DNA from: Edolisoma coerulescens
Taxonomy: Eukaryota; Chordata; Aves; Passeriformes; Campephagidae
Length of the DNA stretch: 64,000 bases
Assembly (NCBI GenBank): GCA_013397115.1
Contig: VWZW01005507.1
Location: forward strand, 589,660-653,659
Direction: 5' to 3'
Shown: positions 13,311 to 27,100 of the stretch, in pieces
Layout of the letters: each line of letters begins with the position of its first letter
How positions within the stretch are numbered: the stretch's first letter is position 1
Notes under the pieces: generated by a model
Databases searched by the model: none
What the model saw: only the letters and a program-made list of their open reading frames with translations
Told to the model about the DNA's origin: nothing
Translations under genes and position numbers: made by a program

Positions 13311-14200
13311 CTGAGATAAGGGAAGAGTTTGGGGTCTTGTGAGTTTTGTTGATGTTTTTACAGGGGATTTCAAGCTTCATGGTTTCTCTTCAGTCATTGC
13401 AATAACAGGGTTTTGTCTCAGGTCTTCTTATCCAATTCAATTGTACATTGGACTTGTATCTCTCAAAGGGTTATGCACACCCTCGGTCATGTTAGGCAGA
13501 CAATCCAGCGGCTTGTCTGGGCTCAGGTTACTCCTTCTGTCATAGGCAAGTTATCACCATTCCTAATATATTGCTCATACTCATTTTCTTTAATAAAAAA
13601 TGAATTTTAGAAATGAAATGCAAAAGCACGAAGAAACCACTGGCCTTAGAAGGCAAAATAGCAACAGGTAATTCTATTCACCTTTCATAACGTTTTCAAG
13701 TCAACATTTAAGCTAAACAGCAGAAAGCTTTGAATATACTGCTTTCAAAAAGTATTCTACCCAACAAAAAAGGGAAGGCTGGTTTCATTTCCAGGCATTG
13801 CCTGTTAATGGTTTGAGAACTAAATACCTATTGTGAAATTCCAGCAACTATGTGACTCAATTGTTAAAATGATTGCAACACCATTCAATAATTTGATTGT
13901 CTCTAGTGAGAACTGCTAGATACATAAAAGTCCTGAAAATATGGGACTTGTTTGACTAGGGACCAGGAAGCTTCTCAAAATCTCACAAATTACTTGTGAG
14001 GGAAGTCAAGGATTAAGAACTTCTGATAAAACTCAGGTCTCAACTTCTAAAGCCCAAGACATACAAGAATTATCGTTCTGGTGCCAAGTCATTTCAGCAG
14101 GAACACAAGAAAAAATAATGTTTGGGTTTAATTATCATATAGTATCAGGGAAAAAATGTAGTATTAATTAATTTTTTAAAGTAACAAATTTATTTAACAG

Positions 14201-14225
14201 CCAATCAAGCAAAAGCCAGTCTCAG
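14201..14225 (+). other. Possible 25-nt microexon (plus strand)
   Basis: A T/A-rich stretch ending TTTAACAG is followed by 25 nt and then a perfect donor, CTCAG|GTAAGTTACC. The length is within the range of neuronal microexons and one frame reads PIKQKPVS. There is no supporting coding context, and the donor overlaps an opposing minus-strand donor on the same near-palindrome, so I give it little weight. Confidence 0.12.
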
Positions 14226-14234
14226 GTAAGTTAC

Positions 14235-14394
14235 CTTGCATGGGGAATCTCTGCAAGCAGTTAAATTTTACAGAGCACGAATTGTTTGTGTAACACCACA
14301 AGGACTCCTTGTGTGTCTCTGAGTATTCAGCAGCAGCTTTGGAGGGTAAACTGTTGCCCATGCCCTGTGTCTGGCCAATATGATAGTTCTTGCA
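14235..14394 (-). CDS. Open segment ending in a good donor, unidentified
   Basis: A 53-codon minus-strand frame runs from after a TGA to the donor ATGCAAG|GTAACTTACC. Part of the peptide reads WCYTNNSCSVKFNCLQRF, with three cysteines. The donor is good. The acceptor is uncertain: the candidate AGs upstream have poor pyrimidine tracts, and the nearest decent one (TTAACTGCTTGCAG) would leave only 16 nt. I do not recognise the peptide and regard this as a weak exon candidate. Confidence 0.13.
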
Positions 14395-17300
14395 TCAACG
14401 CCTTGAAACACCTCAAGAATTGTACCCATTCATGAAAACCAAACCCACTCACTCGAGAGAAAAAATTAAAAAAAAAAAAAAGAAAAAGAAAAAGGATTTC
14501 AATCAGTTCACAATCTGATAGTTCCAGTGCTCATTTAAGACATGTTTAGAAAAGGTTAATTTTTACCATTATCAAACTAAGCTTTGGTAAAATCTGGTAG
14601 GTAAACCTTCTTAAGAGTAGCATGTTGATAAATTTCAGTGCAGGCTGTTCCTGACTTTTCCATACACAAAATATAATAGGGAATCACAAAGTCCATCTTG
14701 CCCCCTGCGGGATCCTGCACATAAGCCAAGGTCCAGAGCTGCAGCCTCATGTGAAAATGGAAGCTGGCAGCTCAGCCTTGTGAAGCCAGGTGGTTTCCCC
14801 CTGCTGCAGGCACTCTGCCAGCCAGAGGCAGGAACCAGGCTCTGGCTCAGGGCTGTGACACTGTGTGGCTGTGGAGCAGGAAAAATTGAGATGAAGGGTA
14901 AAAGCTCCTAGGCTACACAGGGAGGCTGTGTGGTATGCAGGTGAAGGAGGCAGAGAGCACAAACAGAAGGGTACACCTGAGGCTGGAGCTCATAGGAAAG
15001 TGGGGAAGATAAAGAACATGTAGTTATGGGAACACAGTGCAAAAATGAAAATTAAAGAAAGTAGGGGAGACGTGACTCATGTCAGGAGTCAGAGGATGCA
15101 CATGCAGAGCGGGAAGGGTAGAACAGCCAGTTTCCAAAGTCAGCAAGGGTAAGCAACAGGCACAGTTAGGACCATTAGGATCCCAGCAGCAGAGCTCCTC
15201 ATTCCCTCACCTCCACTAATCCCTGCTCTGCAATAGGAAACCTGCTCTGTAAAGCAAGCTGTCATCTCAAAAGAGAGGGACGTGATTCACTGGAGCACGG
15301 GAGTGTGCAACTGAGCAAACAGAGCAATTCCAGACCACAGGGCCCAGACATAAAACCTCCTACTGCTCCCAGCTTTACACCCTGTCTCAGCACAGGGAAA
15401 GACTCACCTGACAGCAGAAGTATCACAACAAGGAGAAAGGATGGGGCAGGGACCAACACTACCAAAGCAAGGCTGAATATGAGCCTTATCCTTACACTTC
15501 CAACCACAGGGGAAATGCCCTACCAAACTCTTCCCATCTTCCTTTTGCATGGGAGAGCAAGCAATCCAGGTTACATCCCTGTTTCTACCAGCAAGCGGTC
15601 ACACCTTTCAGGAAAGTCCTTGATCTCTTATTGTGTGTCCCTGTTATCCCATTAGCATTTTGTTATTACACACTCTGATGCACTTTCTTAGTTTCTCTGC
15701 CACTCACCTTTTTCACTCTTCACTCCTCAAAACAACAATATTGACTATACTACCTTTAAATGTTAATAAATTGCTGAAACCCAGCAGCCAGCACTAACTC
15801 TGAGCTAAATTCACTTTCTCTTTGCATAGTTTCTTCCTCACTCAATCTTTTCTTATTTTCACACAGATTATTAACAGGGCTAGTTTAAAGTTTTCCACTC
15901 AAAACTGAGATTTTATGGAAAACATGCACTTGATGACGTTAAATTTTGTCTGACCCCCATTCTCTTCCGAGTTTCAGTTTTTGGACTGTCATCATCAGAC
16001 TGATATTATCACCCCACCTTTTTTTCTGAAGGGAAAACAAGTTGTGATGAGCTGTAGTTTCACACATTTCTGGGTGAGGAGTCTACATCCATTGTGTTTG
16101 TTTGTCTGCTTGGCACCTCACACACTGCATCCATCCATGTGAAAACTTTTGTCAAGTCTATCACCACAGCTGTTTTCCAGTCCACCTTACTGGGACACTG
16201 CAAAAACTGATGTGCATAAAAGTAACATAAAATGCAATAAATTACACTAAACCAGAAAATACCAGCTTCACTAGTCCTCAGGTTTCCTAACAACCAAAGA
16301 CAAGTGCTTAAGGAAATTTGTCAAATGTTTTCTTTCCAAATAAAAGCAAAACACAGATGACCCTATTGGCTTATATCACTCAGTGGAATTCTCAGGAGTG
16401 ATGCTATTTGGTTCTGTGGGTGCACTAGACTGAGAGCTGTCAGCAAACTCAGTTCAGTTAGAAGAGTTTTACACAGAAGTATACTTTACTATACTTTAAC
16501 CTATTGCAGACTGCTTCGGAGTCAAGGTTTTTAGGAAGGCTTTTAAAACAAGTACAAAGCCAAACAAGGATTTTGTCAATGAGTTTACTACACAGTACTT
16601 TGTTACTCAAAAAAAAAAAAAAAATCTTTCTTCCTTCCCCTCAGATCCTTTGACAGAAAGCAGATGATTTCATTCACCGAGACTTGCAAAGAAATTCAAT
16701 GAGGGCAGCATTCCAGATCGCCTTCCGGATGCAACATGACATCCTCATCACCTCCAGAGGAAACACACGCCAGTGCTGAAATTCCTACTAGAACACTCCC
16801 TCTTCACTTGGAAAAATCCCACAAACCAAAGAGCCTCAGCTGCTGTGTGATACCACATGCCAAAACAGAGATAAAGTCTTTGACATCATTCAACCTCCAA
16901 CAGGAGGAACTCTTTATACAACCACGAGCAGAAGTTTTAAGTAGCAACATTTCTTAAAATGACACTTGAACTGCTCAAAAGTCTTTCTCTTCCCATCTTC
17001 CCTCATTGATGCTGTCTCTATTTGAGCAGCAGAACACCCACTCCCACCCCATCCCTAATGGCCACACTAAGAAGAAGACATGGCATTATAATCTTGTTCT
17101 AGTTCTTACAGGCAAAGCGCCAGCATAAAATACTGTGATCTGAGAGAAAAAGGATGTGCTTACATTTGGAGTTAGCCTGGACAGTACTAAAGGGGCAGAA
17201 TTTATAACCTAATCCCTTCTGGAGACTTACAACAAAAGCAGATCGATGGAATGCCCCGTTTTTCCCCAAGGATCATCTCATACAGCAAAGATCAAATGAG

Positions 17301-18985
17301 ATGAAAAAGTTGCCTTACAAAATAAGTACCAGCAAATTTCAAAGCACTGGAAACACAAAGTGGATTAGAACATGGCCCTCTAAAAAGGCGGTCTGGAGTT
17401 TAATCTCTGATCTGACAACGCCCGGCTACCCACCCTTGAACAAAACACTTATCCTTTGTGTTCCACCATCTGTAAAACAGGGGATAATGCCATCTCATGG
17501 GACTGGTTTGAGCTTTAATTAATTACTGCTCACAAAGGACTTCAGCTTCCTCAGCTGCAAGGCACTATTTTAACTATCACCCATAACTCTTGCACCTTAC
17601 AGCCCTTAGCAGGCAATCCCACCAAATACAGCCAGGCTGTGTCATGTATGTAAAACCCGTGGGGCACACAAACATACAAAAGGTTGTGCAAATTATTCAA
17701 ATGATGTCAGGCTCTGTGACAAAGGAACCTATTTGACTTTCCCACACAGGTAAAGTGTCCGTATCTAAATGCTCCAGTAAATCTAACAGGAGTATTCCTG
17801 TGTTAAGCACTGGACAAAATTTTAAGGAGCTTTCAACACTTCTGAAAAAGCCCTGGCCTAAAAAATAGAGTTGGTAAATATCTGTGGATACAAGCAGAGG
17901 GCTCAAAATATTTCCACATGTAGATGAAAGGGGGTAACAGCAATAAAATAACAGAGGAGTCAGTTCTCTGCAAAAGGAGCAAGTGGTTGTATAAAAAGTG
18001 CTTTTCTTTTGGGATCACCATCTTTCCCCTCGATAAAAAGGCTTCTGGTGATAGATGGTAAGGAGGTGGGGCTGCCCCCATATTACCTCTAATCAACCAT
18101 TGGGGCTTGATTTTCACATGAAAATCATACAGCCCTTACCTATTCTGATTTCACAAAACAATAGCTTTGTTCTGAGCTACTGCAATTATTCCATTTTACA
18201 ATCTCATCTAGATATTCCCTTCTAGATTATACCAATATGGACGTGCAGCACTGCACTAAAAATCTCAGTACAGAATGCTCTATTTAATAAATTCTCCCAG
18301 TTCTGATAGTCTCTGAAGTTTCAGAAAACCAAATGAGAAAGTTAGACAAAAAACCCCTGATATTATTATTCAGCATTATATTTCAAGAGAAAGCAAATTA
18401 CTTTGAGTTCATCTTTTTATTATGAGCATAGTCTGCCTTCAACACAAAAATACAACTAAAAATGCCAGCAGTGATCATCAGCAATTCATTCCTTTCCATT
18501 TATAGTTAAATGCTGCACCCTCTCAATATGCAAATAACTGCTTTCCCACTTCAAATCTCGAATACTAAAGACTGAAGAATCAGTTAGTTTTTAAATTGCT
18601 TTTAAGAAACCAGTGAGATTTACCAAAATTGATGAGGATTCTTACTGATTTCACTTTGCTCACAGGAATGTGATGATCAACATACACTGAGATAAAGCTT
18701 CTTGCTGAGAAGCAAACTTTTCATCTGCTCTTGTCAGAGGAGCAAGAGAAAATCCTGTGTCTGCAGCAGGCTGTGGATATGGGCGTGGAAAGAACATAAA
18801 CACCTGTACCATATTCTCATGGGAGTCAGGAGGCTGTGAGAATATCAGCAAATCACCTGTAACTGGGGGCTACTTCAGCCATTTACTATGGAGTGATGAA
18901 TAAGCAAGAATGAGGTTTCACTGTCAAACAAGGCTTGCACAAGTTTAATGCTAATAGGAGAAAACAAATCCAAGTTTATTAGCTA
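14395..18985. other. No supported gene; A-rich runs
   Basis: Mostly AT-rich. It contains an A-rich stretch at about 14461-14495, including 15 consecutive A, and an A16 run at 16609-16624. The patch near 14700-14990 is GC-richer, with frames open on both strands but no splice pairs. Nothing else was recognised. Confidence 0.6.
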
Positions 18986-19700
18986 ATGAACAGGCTGGCC
19001 CACTCTTTCTATCCAGCTGGGATGTTACATCTGGAGAAGTGGCCAATTAGGTGGGTAAACAACGAGGTGGTTGGGCTCAGCAGTTCCCAGAAAAGCCTGA
19101 GGGTCCTGGCAGCAAACAGCGAGCAGAGCACGAGCCAGCAGCGTGCTCTGGCAGGAGAGAGCAGCAGCAGCAGCCCGGCCACAGCTAAAGGGCAGGGCAG
19201 GGGTTTTACCTCCTCCTGCTCAGCGCTTGGGTCCCCACACCTGGGACAGCACATGGGGAAGGCCTGGACCAACTGCAGCAAGCCCAGCACGGGCCACGAG
19301 ACTGCCAGGGACTGCAGCGCTTTCCCTGGGGGCAGAGACTGCGGGAGCAGGGCTTGTCTGCCTTGGAGAAGGGGTGGGGTAGGGGGACACCCAACAGCAG
19401 CTCCACCAGTAGCTATGGTGGTGTTAGAGGAGATGGACCCTGCTCTTCACATGGTGCAAGGTGGGAGGAGGAGCTGAAAACATGCAGCCTTCACTTCTCT
19501 GTTCCCATTCCAATGGGGCACTAAAAACAAGGGATGAGGCCGAGCAGGCCACGGGCGGGCAAGGAAGATGGGATGGAGATGAAGGGGCCGTGGATCCTGA
19601 ACACACTCAAAGAGTGCAGCAGAACCGAGGTCCCCTCCCACCCATCTGAGGCTGAAAGGCTTCAGCAGACCCACCACAATAAGCTGACAGCTGCCTGCAG
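18986..19700. other. GC-rich block with overlapping open frames on both strands
   Basis: This roughly 700-bp block is clearly GC-richer than its flanks and has scattered CpGs but no dense island. A 163-codon frame on the plus strand (18986-19477) overlaps frames of 60-103 codons on the minus strand. The predicted plus peptide is rich in Ser, Ala, Gly and Arg with no domain I recognise, and no matched splice sites bound it. The open frames are best explained by low stop-codon frequency in GC-rich DNA. It may be an unrecognised repeat, a CpG-decayed regulatory element or an RNA exon. Confidence 0.4.
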
Positions 19701-22700
19701 AGCAGCAGGATGGAGGGAAAAGAAAGCTTCCTTCAGTATCAGCAAAGAGGCATAACACTTGTGCTGCCTTCTATTTATGACAGTTCTATATAATAAAAAG
19801 AAGGTATTAATTTTTGAGACTTAAAATAAAATTTAATCTGCAAAGGTCAATAAGCAGTGCATGATTACAAACTATATAAAGGCCAAAGAGACTATTGTGT
19901 CATTGCTGAGACTTGGTTCCTGTTCTGTAACCTTTAGAATGACTTTCTGTTCAATCTGAGTAATCACGACCTTTCTCAACAAAAAACTGAGATCAAATTC
20001 TTAATCCATTAGGAACATGACAGAGAACTCTCTCCCCTTCATTGTTACAGTATTTATGTAGGCCATAGACAAGTGAATAGCCTCAGATGGTATTTTGATG
20101 TTTGAGGATAAAGACCAAATGGATATTTTTGCAGAGACTGTCATTGGGGAACAAAGCTGTGTTAGTATGGTTTTCAGTTAGAGTTTTATCTGCTTGTCTG
20201 GAAAAACCCAAATCAAATAGAGCCTTTTCCAGGTATTCTAGAATTAAAATAAATATCTACTGTTTCCATTTGTTAATTATATTAACCACAAGGTGTTATT
20301 TTATATAACATTGAACAAAATTCAGTAACAGATCATGCACTGCATCACCTCAATATAAGTAACTTTTTTTAGTGCACTTGACAATTGTAAAAGCAACTGC
20401 TTGAACTAAAACAACAGCACAAGGGAAAAATGATTCTGTGTAAACCCTGGACAACAGCACATGTGGTAACTGTAAAAATGATGTACAAATCCCCTTAACT
20501 GCAGAGTTAGTGTCACAGAGAAAATGAGAGGTGGAACGCGACTTTAATACAGCTGGAATGACTCCCCCCTACCTCAGCTCTGTGCCCAGCTGAGTTATCT
20601 GTCTGGCTCTCTAATCAATGCACAATGTCACACCTCCAGAGGACAAGTCATAACGTCCTGGGGTATTTGTCTGAAACAAGGCAGATGAATCATTCCCCCA
20701 AAGATGCCTTATTCTCTCCTGTGACTTCCTGAGCCAAAACAACAGTTAAATAGATGCCTTGTTTTAGGCAGCCAAAGCCAAGCAAGATAAATCCTACCTG
20801 TAGAGCTAGACAGCATTATCTCCGAAAACTATATCTACACTTCTCTGGGCATGAAAACATTGCCATTTGTGTGCCCTTTCTTCTGGATAGCAACTTAATA
20901 CTTCATTTCTGCTTAACTCATGCACCAAGCCACTTCTGGTTTTATGCCACCTTCTGCAAACATTTTCTCTCCCATTTCTCTCTCGCAGCTCCTGAGCTTT
21001 TAGGGTTCCTTTGGGTTTTAAAATTGTGGAAAACTCAGTTTAGAACATACTCCTTAAACGGAAAGGATTCTTAAAAACATCTAGAAACATCTACTGCATT
21101 GTAAGTTTACTTTATAAAATGAAAAAACGGCATCCAAAAAGGAAACGTTGAGAGCTTTTCTTTATGCATGTTAATTAACTTGTTCTAGCAAAGTTTCACC
21201 TCATTTCCCCAATGTAATAAATTATAAAATCATTAGAAATACTGCATTTTACTGGAAGGCAGATACAATACAAAATTCAATCAGTGCAGCAATGAGTACT
21301 TGAGAATGTCACTAATCACAAAAAGCTTAGTATCAGTCACAGCTCTTTTCTAAATAGTACAAAAATGTAGGGAGAGAAATACAGAAGGCTCAGGAGAGTG
21401 GAGGATTAGGGCTTTTTTTAAGCTCTTATGATTATATTCCCTTGATGTGCTATTCTTCAATTCAACCAAAAGTAGAGATGAAAAGACGATTTCTAAAGTC
21501 AAATGAAAATAAAACCAGCAAACAGTATAAGGTCTTGAATTACTACAAAATCACCATGTAAGTTAACTACAGAAATTAACTCATATGGAACATTTTATGA
21601 CTACAAGTGATCAGAACATTGGCAGCTGTTGTTACCCAGTGAATACCAGGAAAATGTAATTACATGAGAGCACAGCTAGAATAAATATCTTCCCTCACAA
21701 GTAGGAAAAAGGGAAGGAACAGACGCATGGCTGATGAAAACTAGAAATTTTACTGAAGTTTATGGCATCTCAAGATAAGGGCTAACATTTTTTTGCTTTA
21801 AGGGCAGGGAGAAAAGTACAGATATTAGAGAATATATTCCTTAATAAGCAAATACTTTTTTAAAAATATTGTTGTTGTTGTTGTTGTTTTAAGCCAAGAA
21901 CGCTGTAATTTTGCATTACATCAACCAATGTAACTTGACCCTAAAAAGGCTGTTAGGCAGTTTAGGAATAAGAAGTGACCTACTTGGGTATTACAGCAGC
22001 CCGGTGTGAGCACCTGTGGACTTGCAACATTATTAGATATAAATAAGAGAACAATTCAGTGCTCTCAAGCTACTACCTGCCTGCTCACACAGCATTCCCT
22101 CAACTATTCCTGACATTAAGCATGTACAAAACAGCTGAAGCAACCTTCCTTTCCACAGGGCTGAGGCTCTCGAGGAAAGTATTTCAAAAATGCCTTCTGC
22201 TGGTCCCACTGCACAGCTGCTGTCCTGACACCAAGGGCAGCTTGATTAAGCAAAGGCAGATTTGCCTGGGCTTTGCACAGAGCTTCCTCCTCATGAGCAG
22301 GCACAAAAATGCATCCCATATATCAGAGTGCATGAGCAGAACCTGGGAAAGGCTGGTCTTCATAGGTGAGTTAGTAATCATGTAAAATGAGCCTCTTTTC
22401 TAAAAAAAAAAAAACAAAAAAGGGGCTAAATTCAGAACTGGGAAATACAATATCTGCTTTTTCATCTCTGTTTTGGGGGAGTTAGCAGGAACTACTGTTT
22501 TTAGCAGATCTTCTAAATTTGCAGCAGGTATTCTAGTCTATGGATGAGATGTAGCTGATTTCACTAAAAGGAAAGGTACTATCTGGAGTGAAGGAAGAGA
22601 ACAAGATGGCTTTGTTTACCGTGCTCTGCAAAACTTCAGCTGCGTAACTTCAGCTCTCTCCTAAAGCCTCCCTTTCACACAGAGGAACACAAAGGTCAAA

Positions 22701-23630
22701 CAAGGTACGTTTTGCAGTTCTCAATCAACTTCCTCAGCAGTGACTGAGCTGAGTTAATCACTGAGAAGGAACAGCTGAATGACCTGAACCACAGAACAAA
22801 CACTCCCTGCCTCTGGAAAAGCCTTTTGTCGGAAGTTGTGGGAGCTTCTCAGCAAAGACTGTGCCAGCTCTTCTTCCTCTACAATGGCAGTGACCATTTG
22901 ACTGCAATTACAGTTCACATTTCTTTTACATTTCTTACTGATATAAACTATGTCATATCAGGTTATCACTGAATTTCCACCTTCATGTAGCATTATTTTT
23001 AAAGTATAAGGCGGAATTTAAATTCCAAAAATCAAAGTTTAAAAAACAAAACATAACCAAAACCAAACCATCCCTTCACTGAAGGAAAAGGAGGGGTAAA
23101 GAAAAATAATCCATCATATATTGCATTTTACATTAAAAGGCAAAACGCATGGACTCAGTGGAGTAAAGGTGAGGGAAGATGGAGTTTGCAGTAGTCCTTT
23201 TAAAAGGTATGAGTTTAAAGCTTTTTCAGAGCTATTCTACTTTTATTAGCTCATAGTTAAAAGAGCAGATGAAAATTGCTGCATGCTCCTTCATTTCCCA
23301 AATGTTCCTCACTGACTAACAGAAGGTTTATCTCTATTTTCATAAGCACAGACTCCTTAACAAAGCCCAAAAGTGAGGCTGACAACAGTTTTCCACGCAC
23401 GGAGCTTATTAAATTCTGATTCAGCAAAAGCAAACACAAGAATAAATTCAGGAAAGCTGTTATTCACACTGCTGTTAATGAAAACAGTCCCACAAATAAC
23501 ACTGCATGACATTTAACAAATCAAATCCTCTCCCTGTAAAATCATCCATTGAACAAAATACATTTAAGGGCCTGTTTTAAAATCTCTGAGGGGAAAGAAA
23601 TACTTTAGGTTTTGATGTTAGTGAGATTAA
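19701..23630. other. No supported gene
   Basis: AT-rich DNA with a short (TTG)6 microsatellite inside and no convincing exon. Frames at 22059-22385 overlap on both strands and lack splice context. Confidence 0.6.
21869..21886. repeat. (TTG)6 microsatellite
   Basis: Six uninterrupted TTG units followed by TTTT. Confidence 0.95.
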
Positions 23631-24152
23631 TTAGTATTTATTTATTTTAAAAAGCAATAAACCACTGTGAACATTAAACTGGGAAAAACAACGCTTCTCT
23701 CGAAGAGCTGAAAACAAAACATTCATCAGCTTGAGTTGAAGTAACTCCACTAATACAGGAATGTATTGAGAAAGATCTTTTTGTCCTCTTTTCCTATATC
23801 CTACAAATAGACAAAGTGTAGGAATATGACTGGATAAGCTTGAACAGTGCCCTAATAAATATTCATAAAGCATTTGTGCTGCAGTACAATCAGAGTTTAC
23901 AAGAAGTGAAAGTATACAGCTGCATATACCTGTCACAGACCTTGACATCTGTTCTCTTTTAAACCTTAAATTGACAGTAGAGGTGTTTATAGTGTACATT
24001 ACTACATTTAGTAAATCTAAAAGAGAATCACTTATTAGCATGCTATCAGAAAGGCAATTTTTTTTACTCAGGAAGGATGAAAAGAGCTGATGTATCCAAA
24101 ATAAACATCTTAGTACAAAGAAATCTGAAGCAAATCTTATTAAAGTAAACAA
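23631..24152 (-). CDS. Unusually long open frame, unidentified; exon or pseudogene candidate
   Basis: A minus-strand frame stays open for 173 codons in DNA that is only about 38-40 % GC, where one stop is expected roughly every 16 codons. I estimate by hand about 0.1 such frames by chance in a window this size, so it is notable but not decisive. It begins without ATG; the first ATG is about 45 codons in. Segments such as SCILSLLVNSDCTAAQMLYE and SQYIPVLVELLQLKLMNVLF alternate hydrophobic and polar residues like alpha-helical repeats, but no family is recognised. Splice signals exist inside the frame: acceptors TTGCCTTTCTGATAG (exon edge 24042) and TTCTCTTTTAG (edge 24016), and donor GTGACAG|GTATATGC (edge 23930). 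They would define an exon of 113 or 87 nt in the same frame. A decayed retrocopy is another possibility. Confidence 0.25.
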   Translation of the reverse strand: MFTLIRFASDFFVLRCLFWIHQLFSSFLSKKNCLSDSMLISDSLLDLLNVVMYTINTSTVNLRFKREQMSRSVTGICSCILSLLVNSDCTAAQMLYEYLLGHCSSLSSHIPTLCLFVGYRKRGQKDLSQYIPVLVELLQLKLMNVLFSALREKRCFSQFNVHSGLLLFKINKY

Positions 24153-27100
24153 ATAAATATAATGTTAAACTTCTGTAGTTGTCCAATAAATATTCAGTAT
24201 GTCGCAGAGATGTGTTTTTTCATTTTTATACAAGTTTATATGTTTAAAAGAAGCAATTTTTGCTCCATAAATCTACTGCTAATCCTACTATTTGAGTCCT
24301 TACTTGAGCTGGGCAGTATGAAACAGCATCTGAATAATGCAAAACAGTCACTATTCATACTAATAAACCACAATTTTTCCATGAATTGCTTTTGCTGAGT
24401 TCCCAAACTAAAATAGAAAACTGTATCTCATTAACACTGGCAAACTTCCATGCCCTCTCAACTTTCCAAAATTTAAACTACTAATATGGAAAGAAGAAAA
24501 AAAAAACCCCACACATAATAAACCAAGATTAATCTTCAGTTTTACAGTAAAAAATGTTACAGGTCATGACCAAAAAACTATCCTTTAAAGCCTGCACTAT
24601 AATTCACTGGAAGAGTGAAAAATAGAACTGTTCCTTACATAGAGCTGTGTGGTAGCACCAGGAAGAAGAGGTTTAATACCTGCTAACACCTCCAAACATC
24701 TTCCTGTGCTGGAATATGCTGCTCCCTCTCATATCTATTTTTTCCTCTTTCTATAGGTTTCAACTCTGCTTTTTAAACAGAAAAACTGCCTACAGATCAT
24801 TCCAAATGTATCTGTAGAATACACAGAATTGCCAGCTCTTTGCACTGAGGTATTTCACACCCCTTCCAAACCATCTTCTGGCACCTGGGGAAACCCATCT
24901 TTATAAATAAAATTTCTCCCAGTTCCCTCAGACAACACATCAGCATCTCAGCCTTTTGTTTTCCATTTGCTACCAGAAAGTGATCCCTGAACTTGATTCA
25001 GTTCCATACCCCAACAGAGGAGGAAGGGGGAGAAAACTAAGAAACAAAAGCAGCAAGCTCTTGAAACAGGACACAAAAAATGCACCACACTAAGAGAGCA
25101 GGACACTGCATTTTTAAGAGTTTAATTAACCTCACCCCTCAATAACTGAAGGATTCCCCTTCCATCCAAACTGCTATTCCAGTAAGGAGGAATTTCCTTA
25201 CATTTAGATGTAGAGTAAATTTTATGTTATTTTCATTATGACTTTTCAGGAAGCTGTAAGTGACACGGCCAAAATATCAGAAACAAGAACATTACCAATC
25301 TGAAAGCAAGTAACAAAACAAATCCAAGAAACTTCTTTTTACTTTCCTCTCCCTATTCCTCCCCCAGCAATTCATTTTATTATTTCATTTTTCTATTTTT
25401 TTAATACATACTTCTCTCTCCTAGGACTGAGTAACCTTTAAACGGATCTCCAGCACAAGTGAAATGGGAACACGCCTGACTGACTGTTCAAGAGAAAAAG
25501 TGGAGCTATAATTTACAGAGCACTGTCTAATGCACAAAGTAAACTGGGGGAAGACAGAAAAAATACCACTGTTTATTTTGTGGTTGCCTTCTGATAAATA
25601 GAAAGGGCAAAGCTGAAAGCTACCAGTTGGAAGGTGAGTTACAAGGTGTTAAATGTTACTAAGGAGAAATAAAAGGTTTCATCAGTTTGGTCTGAAACAT
25701 CACTGGCTTCCTAGGTTTTGCAGTTTTCCAGAAGCTGAGGAAAACCATGGCTAGGTCATGTCTCTCTCAGCCCATCCAGCCAGCGAGGCTGCACATGGAA
25801 ACCACACACCGTGGTCTGACCAGGATACTTTTCCAAAGCCACGTGACAATTCCTGAAAAACCAAAGTGTTTTATAGAAAAAAGTCAATACCAGCAAGTTT
25901 TCCCACAAGCACAGATTTCATGTGCCTAACAACCAACTTCCCATGGAAGCAAACCTGCCCGGTGTCCTCCAGCACCCATAAAGTGCTTCCAGTGGTCCCT
26001 CTCAGTCTAGGACAGGCTGGATTCAACAGTTCCAGAAGGGAGAGCTGCCCTGAGTCTCTGAGCATGGAGAATTCAAACTTGAAACTATTAAAAATAAACA
26101 CTGGAATTGTTGCAGTACATTCTCCTCAGACTACTTTTGTTCTAAAATGGAACAGCTACTTATTTTCTGTTTGGATATTTTGGTGGGTTTTTCTTTTCTG
26201 TTCCCTCCTGCCTAAAGCTGGGGTTTTCCTGTATTGTAGAAGGGTACCTCTACAAGCACGCACATAACTCTATACAAGTCCCCACTTGCAATTTTTATTT
26301 TATATAAATTTTTGTAATTTTATTTTATAAATATTTTTGAATGTGTTATTTACAGTTATATATTCTATATACCCATATGGAGGGGTGCTATTTGCAGGTA
26401 AGATACACACAGAGAAAATACAGATAGATATAACAAAAACTTTTGTCTATTTTTCCTTTTCCCTCCTAGAATGAAGCATTTGTAGCCCATTGGGGCAATA
26501 TACAACTTATCCAACTCAGGGCAGTAGGGCAGGAAATCAAACCAAGGTGGGAGTTATTTACTTTTTAGAACCCTTTTTTTCAATGTATAGCTTGTGTTTT
26601 ATCATTAAGGTTTTTCTGAGATAGAGTAACATTAAGAATAAAAAAAAAATATTGTAGCAACAGATACTCTGGAACTTTTGTTGGTTTGGGTTTTTTATTA
26701 GTTTAGGTACTACAGACACTTGTGTCATGGAAGAGTTGGCATTTTTGCTTGTATCCACAAGCACAAAGGTGAATGTCAGTCCAATAGATGCATTTACTTA
26801 AAAATAAGTAAATACCAAGAACACAAGACTTCTCTCTCACTGACTGCCTTTGCTGTGCATACTGGATTAACGTGGAGCACATTTGTATGATCAGAGATTT
26901 TACTTTCCTTAAGCCATAAACAAAGAAATAGCATGAGAAAGGATTTTTAGACAAAGCCTTAGTGACTGCAGCACAGCAGGCAGGTAGGAAGCAGCGAGGA
27001 GAGCTGAGCCATGAGCCGAAGTTTTACCAGAGCTCCACCCTTCTTTGCCAGGCAGAGCTGGGTGATACATGCTGCAATTAACTGAAAGAGTATTTTGATT

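Noticed and set aside
18986..19477. 163-codon plus-strand frame as a protein gene
   Set aside because: It is matched by overlapping minus-strand frames, has no domain and no splice or promoter evidence; GC content explains it.
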